From Verrucomicrobiota bacterium (GTDB lineage Bacteria; Verrucomicrobiota; Verrucomicrobiia; Opitutales; Opitutaceae), in the NCBI GenBank assembly GCA_023433275.1, contig JAEZDN010000111.1:1-22982 (forward strand): a stretch of 22,982 nucleotides of DNA. The letters are read 5' to 3'. The position numbers and the translations under genes were made by a program. Shown in pieces: positions 1-6,830 of this stretch; position 1 is the stretch's first letter; every line of letters begins with the position of its first letter. Below the pieces are notes generated by a model. It did no database searches. It had not been told where the DNA came from and saw only the letters and a list, made by a program, of their open reading frames with translations.

Positions 1-677
1 GCTCCAGGGGTGGGGGACGCGGGTTCGGAGGTAGCCGGCCTCGGTGAGGCTGGAAGAACGGGGTCAGCAACCCTAGCCACGGGGGGAGATGCCTTCGGCG
101 CGGCAGCGGCGGCGGCCTTGGCGGCGGCGGCGGCTTTCGCCTTTTCCTCGGCGGCGGCGCGTTCGGCGGCGAGGCGGGCGTCGACTTCGGCGGCTTCCTC
201 GGGGCGGATCTGGTGGAAGTAGCTGTTGGGTTTGGCGAGTTCCTCGCGGTTGAGGAGGAGGCCTTCGAAGCGGTTGGTGGCGGCGATCTCGAAGACGTGG
301 TCCATCTTGATGGCGTCGAAGGGACAAACCTCCACGCAGAGCTGGCAGCTCATGCAGACGGCGGTGTCGATGGCGAAGACGGCGGGGTAGAGCTGGGGTT
401 TGCCGGTGGCGTCGGGCTTCTTGTCCTTGCTCTTCTCAATGTAGATGCACTGGGGCGGGCATTCCTTCTCGCAGATCTGGCAGGCGACGCAGCGCAGCGT
501 GCCCATCGGGTCGGTGGCGTTCTCGGTGACGAGGAAGGGAAAGTTGCGGTAGGCGGCGGGCAGGCTGGCGGGAACGTCGGGGTATTCCTGGGTTACCAGG
601 CGCGCCGGATCATGGTAACTCCCCACGAAGTTTTTCGCGGTGACGGCGAGACCCTTGAGAATTCCGGTGCCGAGCAT
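1..677 (-). CDS. nuoI: NADH-quinone oxidoreductase subunit I (complex I 2x[4Fe-4S] ferredoxin subunit), 3' end cut by the window
   Basis: This subunit carries the two [4Fe-4S] clusters (N6a, N6b) in the peripheral arm of complex I and passes electrons towards NuoB. The translation from the ATG at 677 shows both ferredoxin motifs: CVACQICEKEC at residues 63-73 and CMSCQLCVEVC at 107-117, each followed by Pro. The frame stays open to base 1, so about 225 residues are visible and the stop lies outside. After the conserved core (to about residue 160) there is an unusual tail, rich first in Ala/Glu/Lys and then in Pro/Ala/Ser, that ordinary NuoI proteins of about 160-180 residues lack. It follows nuoD after a 101-base spacer and is probably in the same operon. 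The leader just before the ATG is pyrimidine-rich, with no Shine-Dalgarno sequence. Identity is certain; the role of the tail is unknown. Confidence 0.95.
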   Translation of the reverse strand, partial: MLGTGILKGLAVTAKNFVGSYHDPARLVTQEYPDVPASLPAAYRNFPFLVTENATDPMGTLRCVACQICEKECPPQCIYIEKSKDKKPDATGKPQLYPAVFAIDTAVCMSCQLCVEVCPFDAIKMDHVFEIAATNRFEGLLLNREELAKPNSYFHQIRPEEAAEVDARLAAERAAAEEKAKAAAAAKAAAAAAPKASPPVARVADPVLPASPRPATSEPASPTPG

Positions 678-745
678 GGGGAAAAAAGTTAGAAGGAAGA
701 GGGATGAAGGAAGAAGTGGAGGAGGCGGAAAGGGGCGGTTGGTTT

Positions 746-773
746 CTTAATTCTTCCTTCTTAATTCTTAATT
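746..773. repeat. Short A/T-rich repeat in the nuoD-nuoI spacer
   Basis: The spacer 678-778 separates two otherwise tightly packed nuo genes. It contains the unit CTTAATT three times (746, 760, 767), the first two inside a 10-base direct repeat CTTAATTCTT. Its A/T content contrasts with the GC-rich genes on both sides. The rest of the spacer is a polypyrimidine run on the minus strand leading into nuoI. It could be a dispersed intergenic repeat or an internal promoter or processing region; nothing in the sequence decides between these. Confidence 0.5.
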
Positions 774-778
774 GGTTT

Positions 779-2056
779 TCAGCGGTCCACTTCGCCGAGG
801 ACGATGTCGATGGAGCCGAGGATGACGACGGCGTCGGCGATGGTGTGGCCGAGGCACATTTCCTCGAGGAGGGTGAGGTTGATGAGGGAAGGCGGGCGCA
901 CGCGGTAGCGGTACGGATTCGGGGAGCCGTCGCTGATGAGGTGGAAACCGAGTTCCCCCTTGGGGCCCTCGAGGCGGCCGTAGGCTTCGCCGGGCTTGGG
1001 GCGGAAGCCGCGCAGCTTCGCCTTGGGGTCCATGATGGGGCCCGCGGGAAGATCGCGGAAGGCCTGCTGGAGGATTTTGACGGATTCGCGCATCTCGAGA
1101 ATGCGGAGCATGTAGCGGTCGTAGGTGTCGCCGTGCGCGCCGAGCGGCACGCGGAAGTCGAAGCGCGGGTAGAAGCCGTAGCCGTCGACCTTGCGGAGGT
1201 CGTAGTCGACGCCGCTGGCGCGGAGGCAGGGGCCGGTGATGCCGGCGTTGATGGCGTCGGCGGCGCGGAGAAGTCCGACGCCCTGCGTGCGCGCGAGCAT
1301 GATCTCGTTGCCCGTGAGCATGGTCTCGTACTCGTCGAGGAAGCGGGGAAAGCGGTCGACGAGGGCGGAGGCGGCGGCGAGCCAGGCGGGGGAGGGGTCG
1401 ACGCGGCAGCCGCCGAAGCGCTGGTAGTTGCACATCATGCGCGAGCCGCTGAGGGACTCGAACAGGTCGAGGATCTTCTCGCGCTCGCGGAAGGCGTAGA
1501 GGAGCGGCGTGAAGGAGGTGCCGAGGTCGTTGAAGAGGAAGCCGACGAGGCAGCTGTGGTTCACGAGGCGCGTGAGTTCCGCCATGATGATGCGGAGATA
1601 TTGCGCGCGATCGGGGACGGCCTGGCCGGAGAGCTTCTCGACGGCGAGGGCGTAGGCCCAGTTGTTCGACATCGAGCAGAGGTAGTCGAGCCGGTCGGTG
1701 TAGGGCATCGACGCGAGGTAGCTGGTGCCCTCGGCGATCTTCTCGTGATTGCGGTGGAGGTAGCCGAAAACGGGCTTGAGCCTCACGATGCGCTCGCCGT
1801 CGAGCGTGACGATCATGCGGAACACGCCGTGGGTGGACGGGTGTTGCGGGCCCATGGAGACCTCGAGAAGGTCGCCGTGGAATTCATCGTGGACGGCGCG
1901 CACAAGCGGGCCGGAAGCACCGCCGAGGAGGACGCTGGGATCCGAGCTTTCAGATTTCAAATTCGAGAAAGCGGAAGGGAGCGAGGGCCGGGGTCCGGTG
2001 ACGGACGGGGCAGCGCGCATCTCGGCGTCGAGGTCGGATTGGTCGGAGCAGCTCAT
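779..2056 (-). CDS. nuoD: NADH-quinone oxidoreductase subunit D (49 kDa subunit)
   Basis: NuoD forms the quinone-binding pocket of complex I together with NuoB. The 425-residue product has the family signature MGPQHPSTHGVFR at 68-80, where His76 matches the quinone-contacting histidine. PYTDRLDY at 118-125 contains Tyr119, the matching quinone-contacting tyrosine. The 49 kDa signature reads LHRNHEKIAE at 100-109, with Asn where most family members have Gly or Ala. About 50 residues of Ser/Pro-rich N-terminal extension precede the conserved region (starting near RAVHDEF). NuoC and NuoD are separate here, not fused as in E. coli. The ATG at 2056 overlaps the nuoC stop by four bases (ATGA), which implies translational coupling. 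The C-terminal end, LGEVDR, matches the normal end of the family. Confidence 0.97.
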   Translation of the reverse strand: MSCSDQSDLDAEMRAAPSVTGPRPSLPSAFSNLKSESSDPSVLLGGASGPLVRAVHDEFHGDLLEVSMGPQHPSTHGVFRMIVTLDGERIVRLKPVFGYLHRNHEKIAEGTSYLASMPYTDRLDYLCSMSNNWAYALAVEKLSGQAVPDRAQYLRIIMAELTRLVNHSCLVGFLFNDLGTSFTPLLYAFREREKILDLFESLSGSRMMCNYQRFGGCRVDPSPAWLAAASALVDRFPRFLDEYETMLTGNEIMLARTQGVGLLRAADAINAGITGPCLRASGVDYDLRKVDGYGFYPRFDFRVPLGAHGDTYDRYMLRILEMRESVKILQQAFRDLPAGPIMDPKAKLRGFRPKPGEAYGRLEGPKGELGFHLISDGSPNPYRYRVRPPSLINLTLLEEMCLGHTIADAVVILGSIDIVLGEVDR

Positions 2057-2742
2057 GGGGTGGGCTGCGGGTTATCGCGGGGCGGGGGCGCCCCGGCTCC
2101 AGGTTGGGGAGGAGCGGGATAGTGGGCTTTGGCGCGGTCGAGGACGGCGCCGTGGGGGGTGGGTTCCCATTCGAAATCGTCGGGGGCGACGTAATCACGA
2201 CGCATGGGGTGGTCCTTGAAGCCGTCCCACATGAGCAAGCGGCGGAGGTCGGGGTGGCCCTCGAACACGATGCCGTAGAGGTCGTAGATCTCGCGTTCCT
2301 GGAAATCGCAGGAGCGCCACACGGGGGTGAGCGACGGGAGGGTCACCTGGTCGGAGCGGTTGCCGGTGCGCAGTCGCAGGACGACAGGAGCGCTGCTCTT
2401 TAGCGCGATCGAGTAGAGGTGGTACACAGCCTCGAGGCAGCCCGGCTGGAGGCGCGTGGATTTCTCGTCGATGACCTTGTCGGGGCCGCCGGCGGGGTCG
2501 GGCACGGATTTCTTGATCGTTTCGACGACTTCCTTGTCGGGCCAGTCGACGCCGGTGACGTTGGCGCAGTAGTCGAGGCGCAGCGCGGGATCGTCGCGGA
2601 GAAAGAGCGCAATCTCGCGGGCGGAGGCCGCGTCGAGCAGGAGGGAGTGTTCCGCCGCGGGACCGGGATTCGGGACGAGCTCGACCTTCGCCGCGGGGAA
2701 GCGGGCGAGGAGGCGGTCGCGAATTTGTTCGAGGGATTCCAA
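2053..2742 (-). CDS. nuoC: NADH-quinone oxidoreductase subunit C (30 kDa subunit), TTG start
   Basis: NuoC is a structural subunit of the complex I peripheral arm that packs against NuoD. The product is 229 residues and carries the 30 kDa signature at about 148-182 (FQEREIYDLYGI, then GHPDLRRLL and HPMRRDY). The start is TTG at 2742: the frame has no other start codon between the nuoB stop and this point, and no ATG until deep inside the conserved domain. The bases before it are almost pure pyrimidine with no Shine-Dalgarno sequence. The last 20 or so residues are a Pro/Ala/Gly tail; residues 215-221 (GAGAPPP) are encoded by a 22-base element found again at 16355-16376 outside any gene. It lies 36 bases after nuoB and overlaps nuoD by four bases. 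Confidence 0.95.
   Translation of the reverse strand: MESLEQIRDRLLARFPAAKVELVPNPGPAAEHSLLLDAASAREIALFLRDDPALRLDYCANVTGVDWPDKEVVETIKKSVPDPAGGPDKVIDEKSTRLQPGCLEAVYHLYSIALKSSAPVVLRLRTGNRSDQVTLPSLTPVWRSCDFQEREIYDLYGIVFEGHPDLRRLLMWDGFKDHPMRRDYVAPDDFEWEPTPHGAVLDRAKAHYPAPPQPGAGAPPPRDNPQPTP
2079..2100. repeat. 22-base GC-rich repeat inside the nuoC 3' end
   Basis: The plus-strand stretch from GGGGCG through GGGCGCCCCGGCTCC matches 16355-16376 at 21 of 22 positions. The second copy sits in the spacer between the two PEP-CTERM genes. Here it encodes NuoC residues 215-221, in the unconserved tail. It contains the palindrome GGGCGCCC. This is a dispersed repeat that has extended or been tolerated in a coding region. 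Confidence 0.7.
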
Positions 2743-2778
2743 AGGGAGAGAAGGAGAGAGAAAGTTAAAGAGGACGAA

Positions 2779-3486
2779 TCAGGCCTTGCGGGGGAGGGTG
2801 GGCGGCTGGAAGAGGGTGGGATTGTTGGGCGGGACGAGGTCGCTCGGGCCGTAGTCGGGGATGGGGAATTCGCCGGGATCCTGCGGGCGCAGGTGGGGCG
2901 CGGCGTCGGGGCCGGCGAGGCGGCTTGCCTTGATTTTTTCCTGCAGCTGCGTGAGGCCGTGGAGGAGGGCCTCGGGTCGGGGCGGGCAGCCGGGGATGTA
3001 GATGTCGACGGGGATGAAGCGATCGATGCCCTTGAGGACGTTGTAGCCCTGTTTGAACGGGCCGCCGGAAATCGCGCAGGCGCCCATGGCGATGCAGTGT
3101 TTCGGCTCGGGCATCTGGTTCCAGAGCCGGACGACGAGGGGCGCCATTTTCTTCGTGACGGTGCCGGAGACGATCATGAGGTCGGCCTGGCGAGGGGAGG
3201 GGCGGAAGATCTCGGCGCCGAAGCGGGCGATGTCGAAGCGCGCGGTGGCGGCGGCGATCATCTCGATGGCGCAGCAGGCGAGCCCGAACTGGAGGGGCCA
3301 GATGGAATTGCTGCGGCCCCAGTTGTAGAGTTCCTCGAGGCTGGTGAGGAGGATGCCGTGGCGGCGGAGTTCCTCGCGCTCATCCTTGGTCAGGGCGGTC
3401 GGATCCGGGGCGGGGGAGGCGGGAAGGGCGGGTTGAGGCGCGGCACCGGGCGCGGTGGGATCGGGCGTGGAAGGGGAGTTGCTCAT
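2779..3486 (-). CDS. nuoB: NADH-quinone oxidoreductase subunit B (N2 cluster subunit)
   Basis: NuoB binds cluster N2, the last iron-sulfur centre before quinone. The 235-residue product has the four N2 ligands in their usual arrangement: the Cys71-Cys72 pair in FGLACCAIEM, Cys137 in MGACAISGG and Cys167 in PGCPPRPEALLHGL. An N-terminal extension of about 30 residues, rich in Pro and Ala, and a Pro-rich C-terminal tail lie outside the family core. The ATG at 3486 is chosen because it begins one base after the nuoA stop (TAAGATG). The frame stays open further upstream, but only in the shadow of nuoA. Second gene of the nuo operon. Confidence 0.96.
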   Translation of the reverse strand: MSNSPSTPDPTAPGAAPQPALPASPAPDPTALTKDEREELRRHGILLTSLEELYNWGRSNSIWPLQFGLACCAIEMIAAATARFDIARFGAEIFRPSPRQADLMIVSGTVTKKMAPLVVRLWNQMPEPKHCIAMGACAISGGPFKQGYNVLKGIDRFIPVDIYIPGCPPRPEALLHGLTQLQEKIKASRLAGPDAAPHLRPQDPGEFPIPDYGPSDLVPPNNPTLFQPPTLPRKA

Positions 3487-3487
3487 C

Positions 3488-3874
3488 TTATTTCCAGTCG
3501 AGGTGGCCGCGGGCCCAGGCCCACACCAGGCCCTCCGCCAGGAGGAGGATGAAGACCAGCATGGCGACGAGAGCGCCGGTCGAGAGGCCGGTGAACGCGA
3601 CGGCGAACGGCAGGAGGAAGAGGATCTCGACGTCGAAGATGAGGAACAGGATCGCGTAGAGATAGTAGTGGGCCTTGAACTGGATCCAAGAGTCGCCAGT
3701 CGGGGGCAGGCCGCATTCATAGGTGGCGTTCTTGACCGGGCCCGGGCGTGGCGGCTGGAAAAACTTCACCCAGAGGCGGGCGACACCCAGCAGCAGGAGT
3801 GGGAAGGCGAGGGCGACGCCAAGGAAGAGGGCGAGAAACGCGTGGGGGTGTTCGCTCACAACAACCCGGAGCAT
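3488..3874 (-). CDS. nuoA: NADH-quinone oxidoreductase subunit A
   Basis: NuoA is a small inner-membrane subunit at the junction of the membrane and peripheral arms of complex I. The 128-residue protein has three predicted membrane helices (about 12-35, 70-93 and 100-120). The first loop contains the conserved YECG (52-55) and the second helix contains FDVE (80-83), with the family's acidic pair Asp81 and Glu83. It is the first gene of the visible operon; its promoter must lie in the 202-base divergent spacer to the ferredoxin gene. The start ATG at 3874 has no Shine-Dalgarno sequence in front of it. Confidence 0.96.
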   Translation of the reverse strand: MLRVVVSEHPHAFLALFLGVALAFPLLLLGVARLWVKFFQPPRPGPVKNATYECGLPPTGDSWIQFKAHYYLYAILFLIFDVEILFLLPFAVAFTGLSTGALVAMLVFILLLAEGLVWAWARGHLDWK

Positions 3875-4076
3875 TGGAAAATGTCGGACGGATTCAATGG
3901 CTAAGCGGATTCGTCGGTTGCGAGAAGCTGGTCATTCCTTGCGAACGCGTCCGCGCGCGAGCGGGTCGTCGCTCCGCGGACGAACCAAGATATGCGGCGG
4001 CCTCATCAAGGCATGAGGAGAGGGCGCGGATGATTTGTGGCAGAATGATTCCGAACCCTCAACCCCCCTGCCGAAC
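3875..4076. promoter_or_regulatory. Divergent spacer between the nuo operon and the ferredoxin gene
   Basis: These 202 bases separate two divergent genes, so both promoters are expected here. I could not pick out a convincing -35/-10 pair on either strand. No strong hairpin or repeat was seen. The regulatory role is inferred from gene orientation only. Confidence 0.35.
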
Positions 4077-4313
4077 ATGGCCACGCTCACCGATCGTCTT
4101 CCCCTTAATGTTGCCGGACGTTTCTTCGTCGATTCCTCGTGCATTGATTGCGACCAATGTCGCACCGAGGCGCCGGATTTTTTTGGGCGCGATGCCGACA
4201 ATGGCACGTCCTATGTGCAGCGCCAGCCCGTGACGGCGGAGGAAATCGCGCAGGTGGAGCAGGCGGCCGCCAACTGTGCCACGAATTCGATCGGGGACGA
4301 AGCGGCGGGTTGA
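4077..4313 (+). CDS. Small single-cluster [4Fe-4S] ferredoxin
   Basis: This is a 78-residue soluble electron carrier. Cluster ligands are visible as CIDCDQC (Cys22, Cys25, Cys28) and a fourth cysteine, Cys67, in NCATNSI near the C-terminus. This is the layout of one-cluster ferredoxins in which the last Cys usually sits in a C-P-T-x-S-I motif; here Pro is replaced by Ala. The ATG at 4077 gives a product of normal family length. An in-frame ATG at 4035 would add 14 poorly conserved-looking residues. It is divergent from nuoA, which makes a role in feeding or draining electrons around complex I possible, but that is only inference. It converges with the dehydratase gene downstream. Confidence 0.88.
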   Translation: MATLTDRLPLNVAGRFFVDSSCIDCDQCRTEAPDFFGRDADNGTSYVQRQPVTAEEIAQVEQAAANCATNSIGDEAAG

Positions 4314-4390
4314 GGAGGGATTGGACCGCGGCGACGCAGCGGGGAAGGGGAGCGGTCGAGCGCGCCCCGACATCCGGCTGGATGATTTGG

Positions 4391-5362
4391 CTAGGACTTC
4401 AACCAGGGGAGCTTGTCGAGATCGGCGTTGCCGCCGGTGACGATGAGGCCGAGGCGGCGGCCGGCGGCGGGGATTTTCTTTTCGAGCATCGCGGCGTAGG
4501 GCACGGCGGCGGAGGGCTCGATGACCATGTGCAGGGCCTCCCACACGGCGCGCATGGCGGCGACGATGGACATCTCGGAGACGGTGACGATGTCATCCAC
4601 GTGTTGTTGGATGATGGGAAAATTCCGTGCCCCGGTGCAATTGGTGCGCAGGCCGTCGGCGAGGGTGGCGGGGGTGGGAATGGAGATGCGGCGTCCGGCG
4701 CGGAAGGATTGCTGGACGTCGTTGGCGAGTTCCGGTTCGACGCCGATGACCTGGATGCCGGGGCGAAGGGCCTTCGCGGCGACGGCGGTGCCGCAGAGGA
4801 GGCCGCCGCCGCCGACGGGGCAGAGGATGACGTCGAGATCGGGCTGGTCCTCGAGCAGCTCGATGGTGGCGGTGCCCTGGCCGGCCGCGACGCGGAGGTC
4901 GTCGAACGGATGGACGATGGTGGCGCCGGTCTGGCGGGCGACGCGGGCGCAGGCTTCCTCGCGGGCGGTGAGGTTGGGTTCGCAGAAGGTGATCCAGCCG
5001 CCGTAGTGGCCGACGTTGCGCACCTTGGATTCGGCGGCGCCGGCGGGCATGACGATGTGGGCGGTGATGCCGCGCAGCTGGGCGGCGCGGGCGAGGGCGG
5101 CGGCGTGGTTGCCGGAGGAGTGGGTGACGACCCCGGACGCGGCCTCGGCGTCGGTGAGGGAGAAGACGGCGTTGCACGCACCGCGGGACTTGAAGGCGCC
5201 GGCTTCCTGGAAGTTCTCGCATTTGAAGAACAGGGAGGCGCCGGCGGCTGCGTCGAGCCGCTCGCTCGTGAGGACAGGGGTGCGCTTGGTGAACGGACGG
5301 ATGCGTTCGTGGGCGGACTGGATGTCGGCGAAGGGGAGGGAGTCGGTCATCGGAACAGGCAT
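4391..5362 (-). CDS. Threonine/serine dehydratase-family PLP enzyme (serine racemase-like)
   Basis: This is a fold-type II pyridoxal-phosphate enzyme of the threonine ammonia-lyase / serine racemase group, 323 residues, without the C-terminal ACT domain of biosynthetic IlvA. The cofactor lysine is Lys58 in AFKSRGA. SSGNH at 82-86 and GGGG at 184-187 bind substrate carboxylate and PLP phosphate, and GQGT is at 161-164. TGGN is near the C-terminus. The metal-site residues of serine racemases are matched by Glu209, Ala213 and Asp215 in EPELAND. It could deaminate L-threonine or L-serine or racemise serine; sequence alone does not decide. A second in-frame ATG four codons in (5350) is an equally possible start. 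It is transcribed alone, convergent with the ferredoxin gene. Confidence 0.9.
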   Translation of the reverse strand: MPVPMTDSLPFADIQSAHERIRPFTKRTPVLTSERLDAAAGASLFFKCENFQEAGAFKSRGACNAVFSLTDAEAASGVVTHSSGNHAAALARAAQLRGITAHIVMPAGAAESKVRNVGHYGGWITFCEPNLTAREEACARVARQTGATIVHPFDDLRVAAGQGTATIELLEDQPDLDVILCPVGGGGLLCGTAVAAKALRPGIQVIGVEPELANDVQQSFRAGRRISIPTPATLADGLRTNCTGARNFPIIQQHVDDIVTVSEMSIVAAMRAVWEALHMVIEPSAAVPYAAMLEKKIPAAGRRLGLIVTGGNADLDKLPWLKS

Positions 5363-5372
5363 GGGGGGTAAC

Positions 5373-5402
5373 CGTGAAATTCACGAAACACACGAAAAGA
5401 AA
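5373..5402. repeat. Palindrome-led intergenic repeat CGTGAA-A-TTCACG
   Basis: Positions 5373-5385 are a perfect 13-base odd palindrome, followed by ACGAAACACACGAAAAG. On the minus strand this reads as a run of TTCGTG-type words, a kind of phrase that recurs in spacers of related genomes to my general knowledge. Only this copy was seen in the window. It lies between the dehydratase start and gloA and could also act as an operator. Confidence 0.4.
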
Positions 5403-5548
5403 GTCGGCGCGGGGAGGGATCGACGGATGGACACGATCGACGCAATGGAAGGGATGGACCGGGAGGCGCCAGGGTGGCGGGGGCGCGGAGGTGGCACGCA
5501 GTCAAAAACGGCCTTGGGTTCGGGGGGGATTTTCCTAGCTTCGGGGGC

Positions 5549-5935
5549 ATGACCGTCAAAAAGCTTCTCCACACCCGCATGCGCGTGAATGACATCGAGC
5601 GTTCCGTGAAATTCTACACCGAGGCGCTCGGCCTCACGGCGTCGCGCCGGCACACGTCGCCGCGCGGCGCGCAGCTGGTTTTCCTGACCACGCCGAACAG
5701 CGAGGAGGAGATCGAGCTTTGCCAGATGCCTGCGGGGGCGGAGCCGGTGAAGGTGCAGTCGGATTTGATGCACCTGGCCTTTGAGGTGGACGATCTCGAG
5801 GCGTTTGCCGCGGCGGCCAAGGCCAAGGGTTATGCGTTGAGCGACGGGCCGACGAAGACGGGCAGCGGATCGGTGATCGCGTTCATCGATGCGCCCGAGG
5901 GCTACGAAGTGGAATTGATCCAGAAGGCGAAGTGA
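5549..5935 (+). CDS. gloA: Lactoylglutathione lyase (glyoxalase I family)
   Basis: Glyoxalase I isomerises the methylglyoxal-glutathione hemithioacetal to S-lactoylglutathione. The 128-residue product aligns along its length with E. coli GloA, and all four metal ligands are present: His8, Glu56, His75 and Glu122. The N-terminal LLHTRMRV, central MHLAFEVDD and C-terminal GYEVELI motifs are typical. The ATG at 5549 puts the first conserved motif at the normal distance; the frame opens earlier (5474), but that part has no family similarity. The stop codon overlaps the GTG start of the next gene (GTGA), so the two are translationally coupled. Confidence 0.93.
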   Translation: MTVKKLLHTRMRVNDIERSVKFYTEALGLTASRRHTSPRGAQLVFLTTPNSEEEIELCQMPAGAEPVKVQSDLMHLAFEVDDLEAFAAAAKAKGYALSDGPTKTGSGSVIAFIDAPEGYEVELIQKAK

Positions 5936-6681
5936 GCGCGGATGCCCCCAAGGCGGGCGCGGGCGGTGGCTGGGCCTCGGCCTGGCCCGACGCGCTGGCC
6001 TTTGCGGGCGGCCTGGCGCTGGCGTGGCATTTTCGCTGGGAGACGCGTGACCTAGTGTGGAGCCTGTGGTTGTCGAGCCTGGTGGTTGGCTACGCGATGA
6101 TCGTCTGGATGCTGATCCGTCCGGTGGTCGTGGTGGGAAGCAGGGCATGGGGCGTGCGGGATTCGTTGGGGGGCGAGGGCATGGGATCGGTGCTGCTGGC
6201 CGGTGCGGCCGCGGGACTGGGCGGGCTTTTCCTGCTGGCGTTCTTCACCGTGCATTTCGGCGGGTTTCATTTCGTGCACTCGGTGTTCCTGAAGGCATTT
6301 TTTCCGCTGGAGGCCGGGGCGGAGCGCGGCACGCCGGGGCTGGCGTTTTATGGCGAAGTTTTCCAGCGGTATTGGTGGTTCCTGCCGGCGGCGGCGATCG
6401 CGGAGCGCGGGGCATTTCGGATGGAGCCGGAGCAGGACGAGGGAGCGCCGGACACGGCGGTGACGGTGCAGGCGATCGCGGCGCGTCAGGCGAAGCAGGC
6501 GGCGAAGGGCGGCATGACGGGGATGATGGCGCCGTACAAGAACGTGATCCGGCTGCACCTGTTGATTTTTTTCTTCGCGGCGGCGAGCATGCTGAAGCTC
6601 GATAGTTTTCTCGTGTATGCGGTGGTGTATGCCGCGTATTTTTTCCCGTGGCGGTTGGTGAGGAAGAACGCAGCCGGGTGA
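5932..6681 (+). CDS. Polytopic membrane protein, possibly DUF6498 family
   Basis: The 249-residue protein starts with GTG overlapping the gloA stop by four bases. Hydrophobic segments at about 18-34, 41-61, 84-107, 146-157, 204-221 and 223-240 make it an inner-membrane protein. The stretch VHFGGFHFVH (107-116) has three histidines, His108, His113 and His116, at the end of a membrane segment. This resembles the HFG-type motif I associate with DUF6498 proteins of unknown function. A polar loop at 160-200 is rich in Glu, Gln and Ala. The function is unknown. The overlap with gloA suggests co-expression, but no biochemical link is evident. Confidence 0.75.
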   Translation: MSADAPKAGAGGGWASAWPDALAFAGGLALAWHFRWETRDLVWSLWLSSLVVGYAMIVWMLIRPVVVVGSRAWGVRDSLGGEGMGSVLLAGAAAGLGGLFLLAFFTVHFGGFHFVHSVFLKAFFPLEAGAERGTPGLAFYGEVFQRYWWFLPAAAIAERGAFRMEPEQDEGAPDTAVTVQAIAARQAKQAAKGGMTGMMAPYKNVIRLHLLIFFFAAASMLKLDSFLVYAVVYAAYFFPWRLVRKNAAG

Positions 6682-6722
6682 GGGTTCAGGGGTTGGGGCA
6701 AGTCCGTCGTATCGCTTGGAAG

Positions 6723-6790
6723 TGCCGGGTGGGGGCACCCGGCCCACAGGGAAGGCGGGAACTGCCGGGTGAGGGCACCCGGTCCACAGG
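6723..6790. repeat. Two direct copies of a hairpin-forming repeat between convergent genes
   Basis: A 28-base unit occurs at 6723-6750 and again at 6763-6790 with only two differences. Each copy forms a hairpin: GCCGGGTG-GGGG-CACCCGGC at 6724-6743, and GCCGGGTG-AGGG-CACCCGGT at 6764-6783. The core also appears in the opposite orientation at 22903-22922. The spacer lies between the convergent membrane-protein and ogg genes, so the hairpins may work as bidirectional terminators, although there is no T-run. A REP-like dispersed element is the simplest description. Confidence 0.8.
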
Positions 6791-6830
6791 GGAGACCGAG
6801 AGGGGCGGATCCTGCGGGAGAAAGTGGCGG

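Noticed and set aside
704..2122. Plus-strand open frame of 472 codons
   Set aside because: It is antisense to nuoD and nuoC, which have clear family signatures; its translation is Glu/Ala/Gly/Val-rich, as expected for the reverse of GC-rich genes.
3487..3720. Longer NuoB start inside nuoA
   Set aside because: The extension overlaps nuoA in another frame; the ATG at 3486 one base after the nuoA stop is the natural coupled start.
4148..5371. Plus-strand open frame of 407 codons
   Set aside because: It overlaps the ferredoxin and runs antisense to the PLP enzyme; the Gly/Asp-rich composition has no domain.
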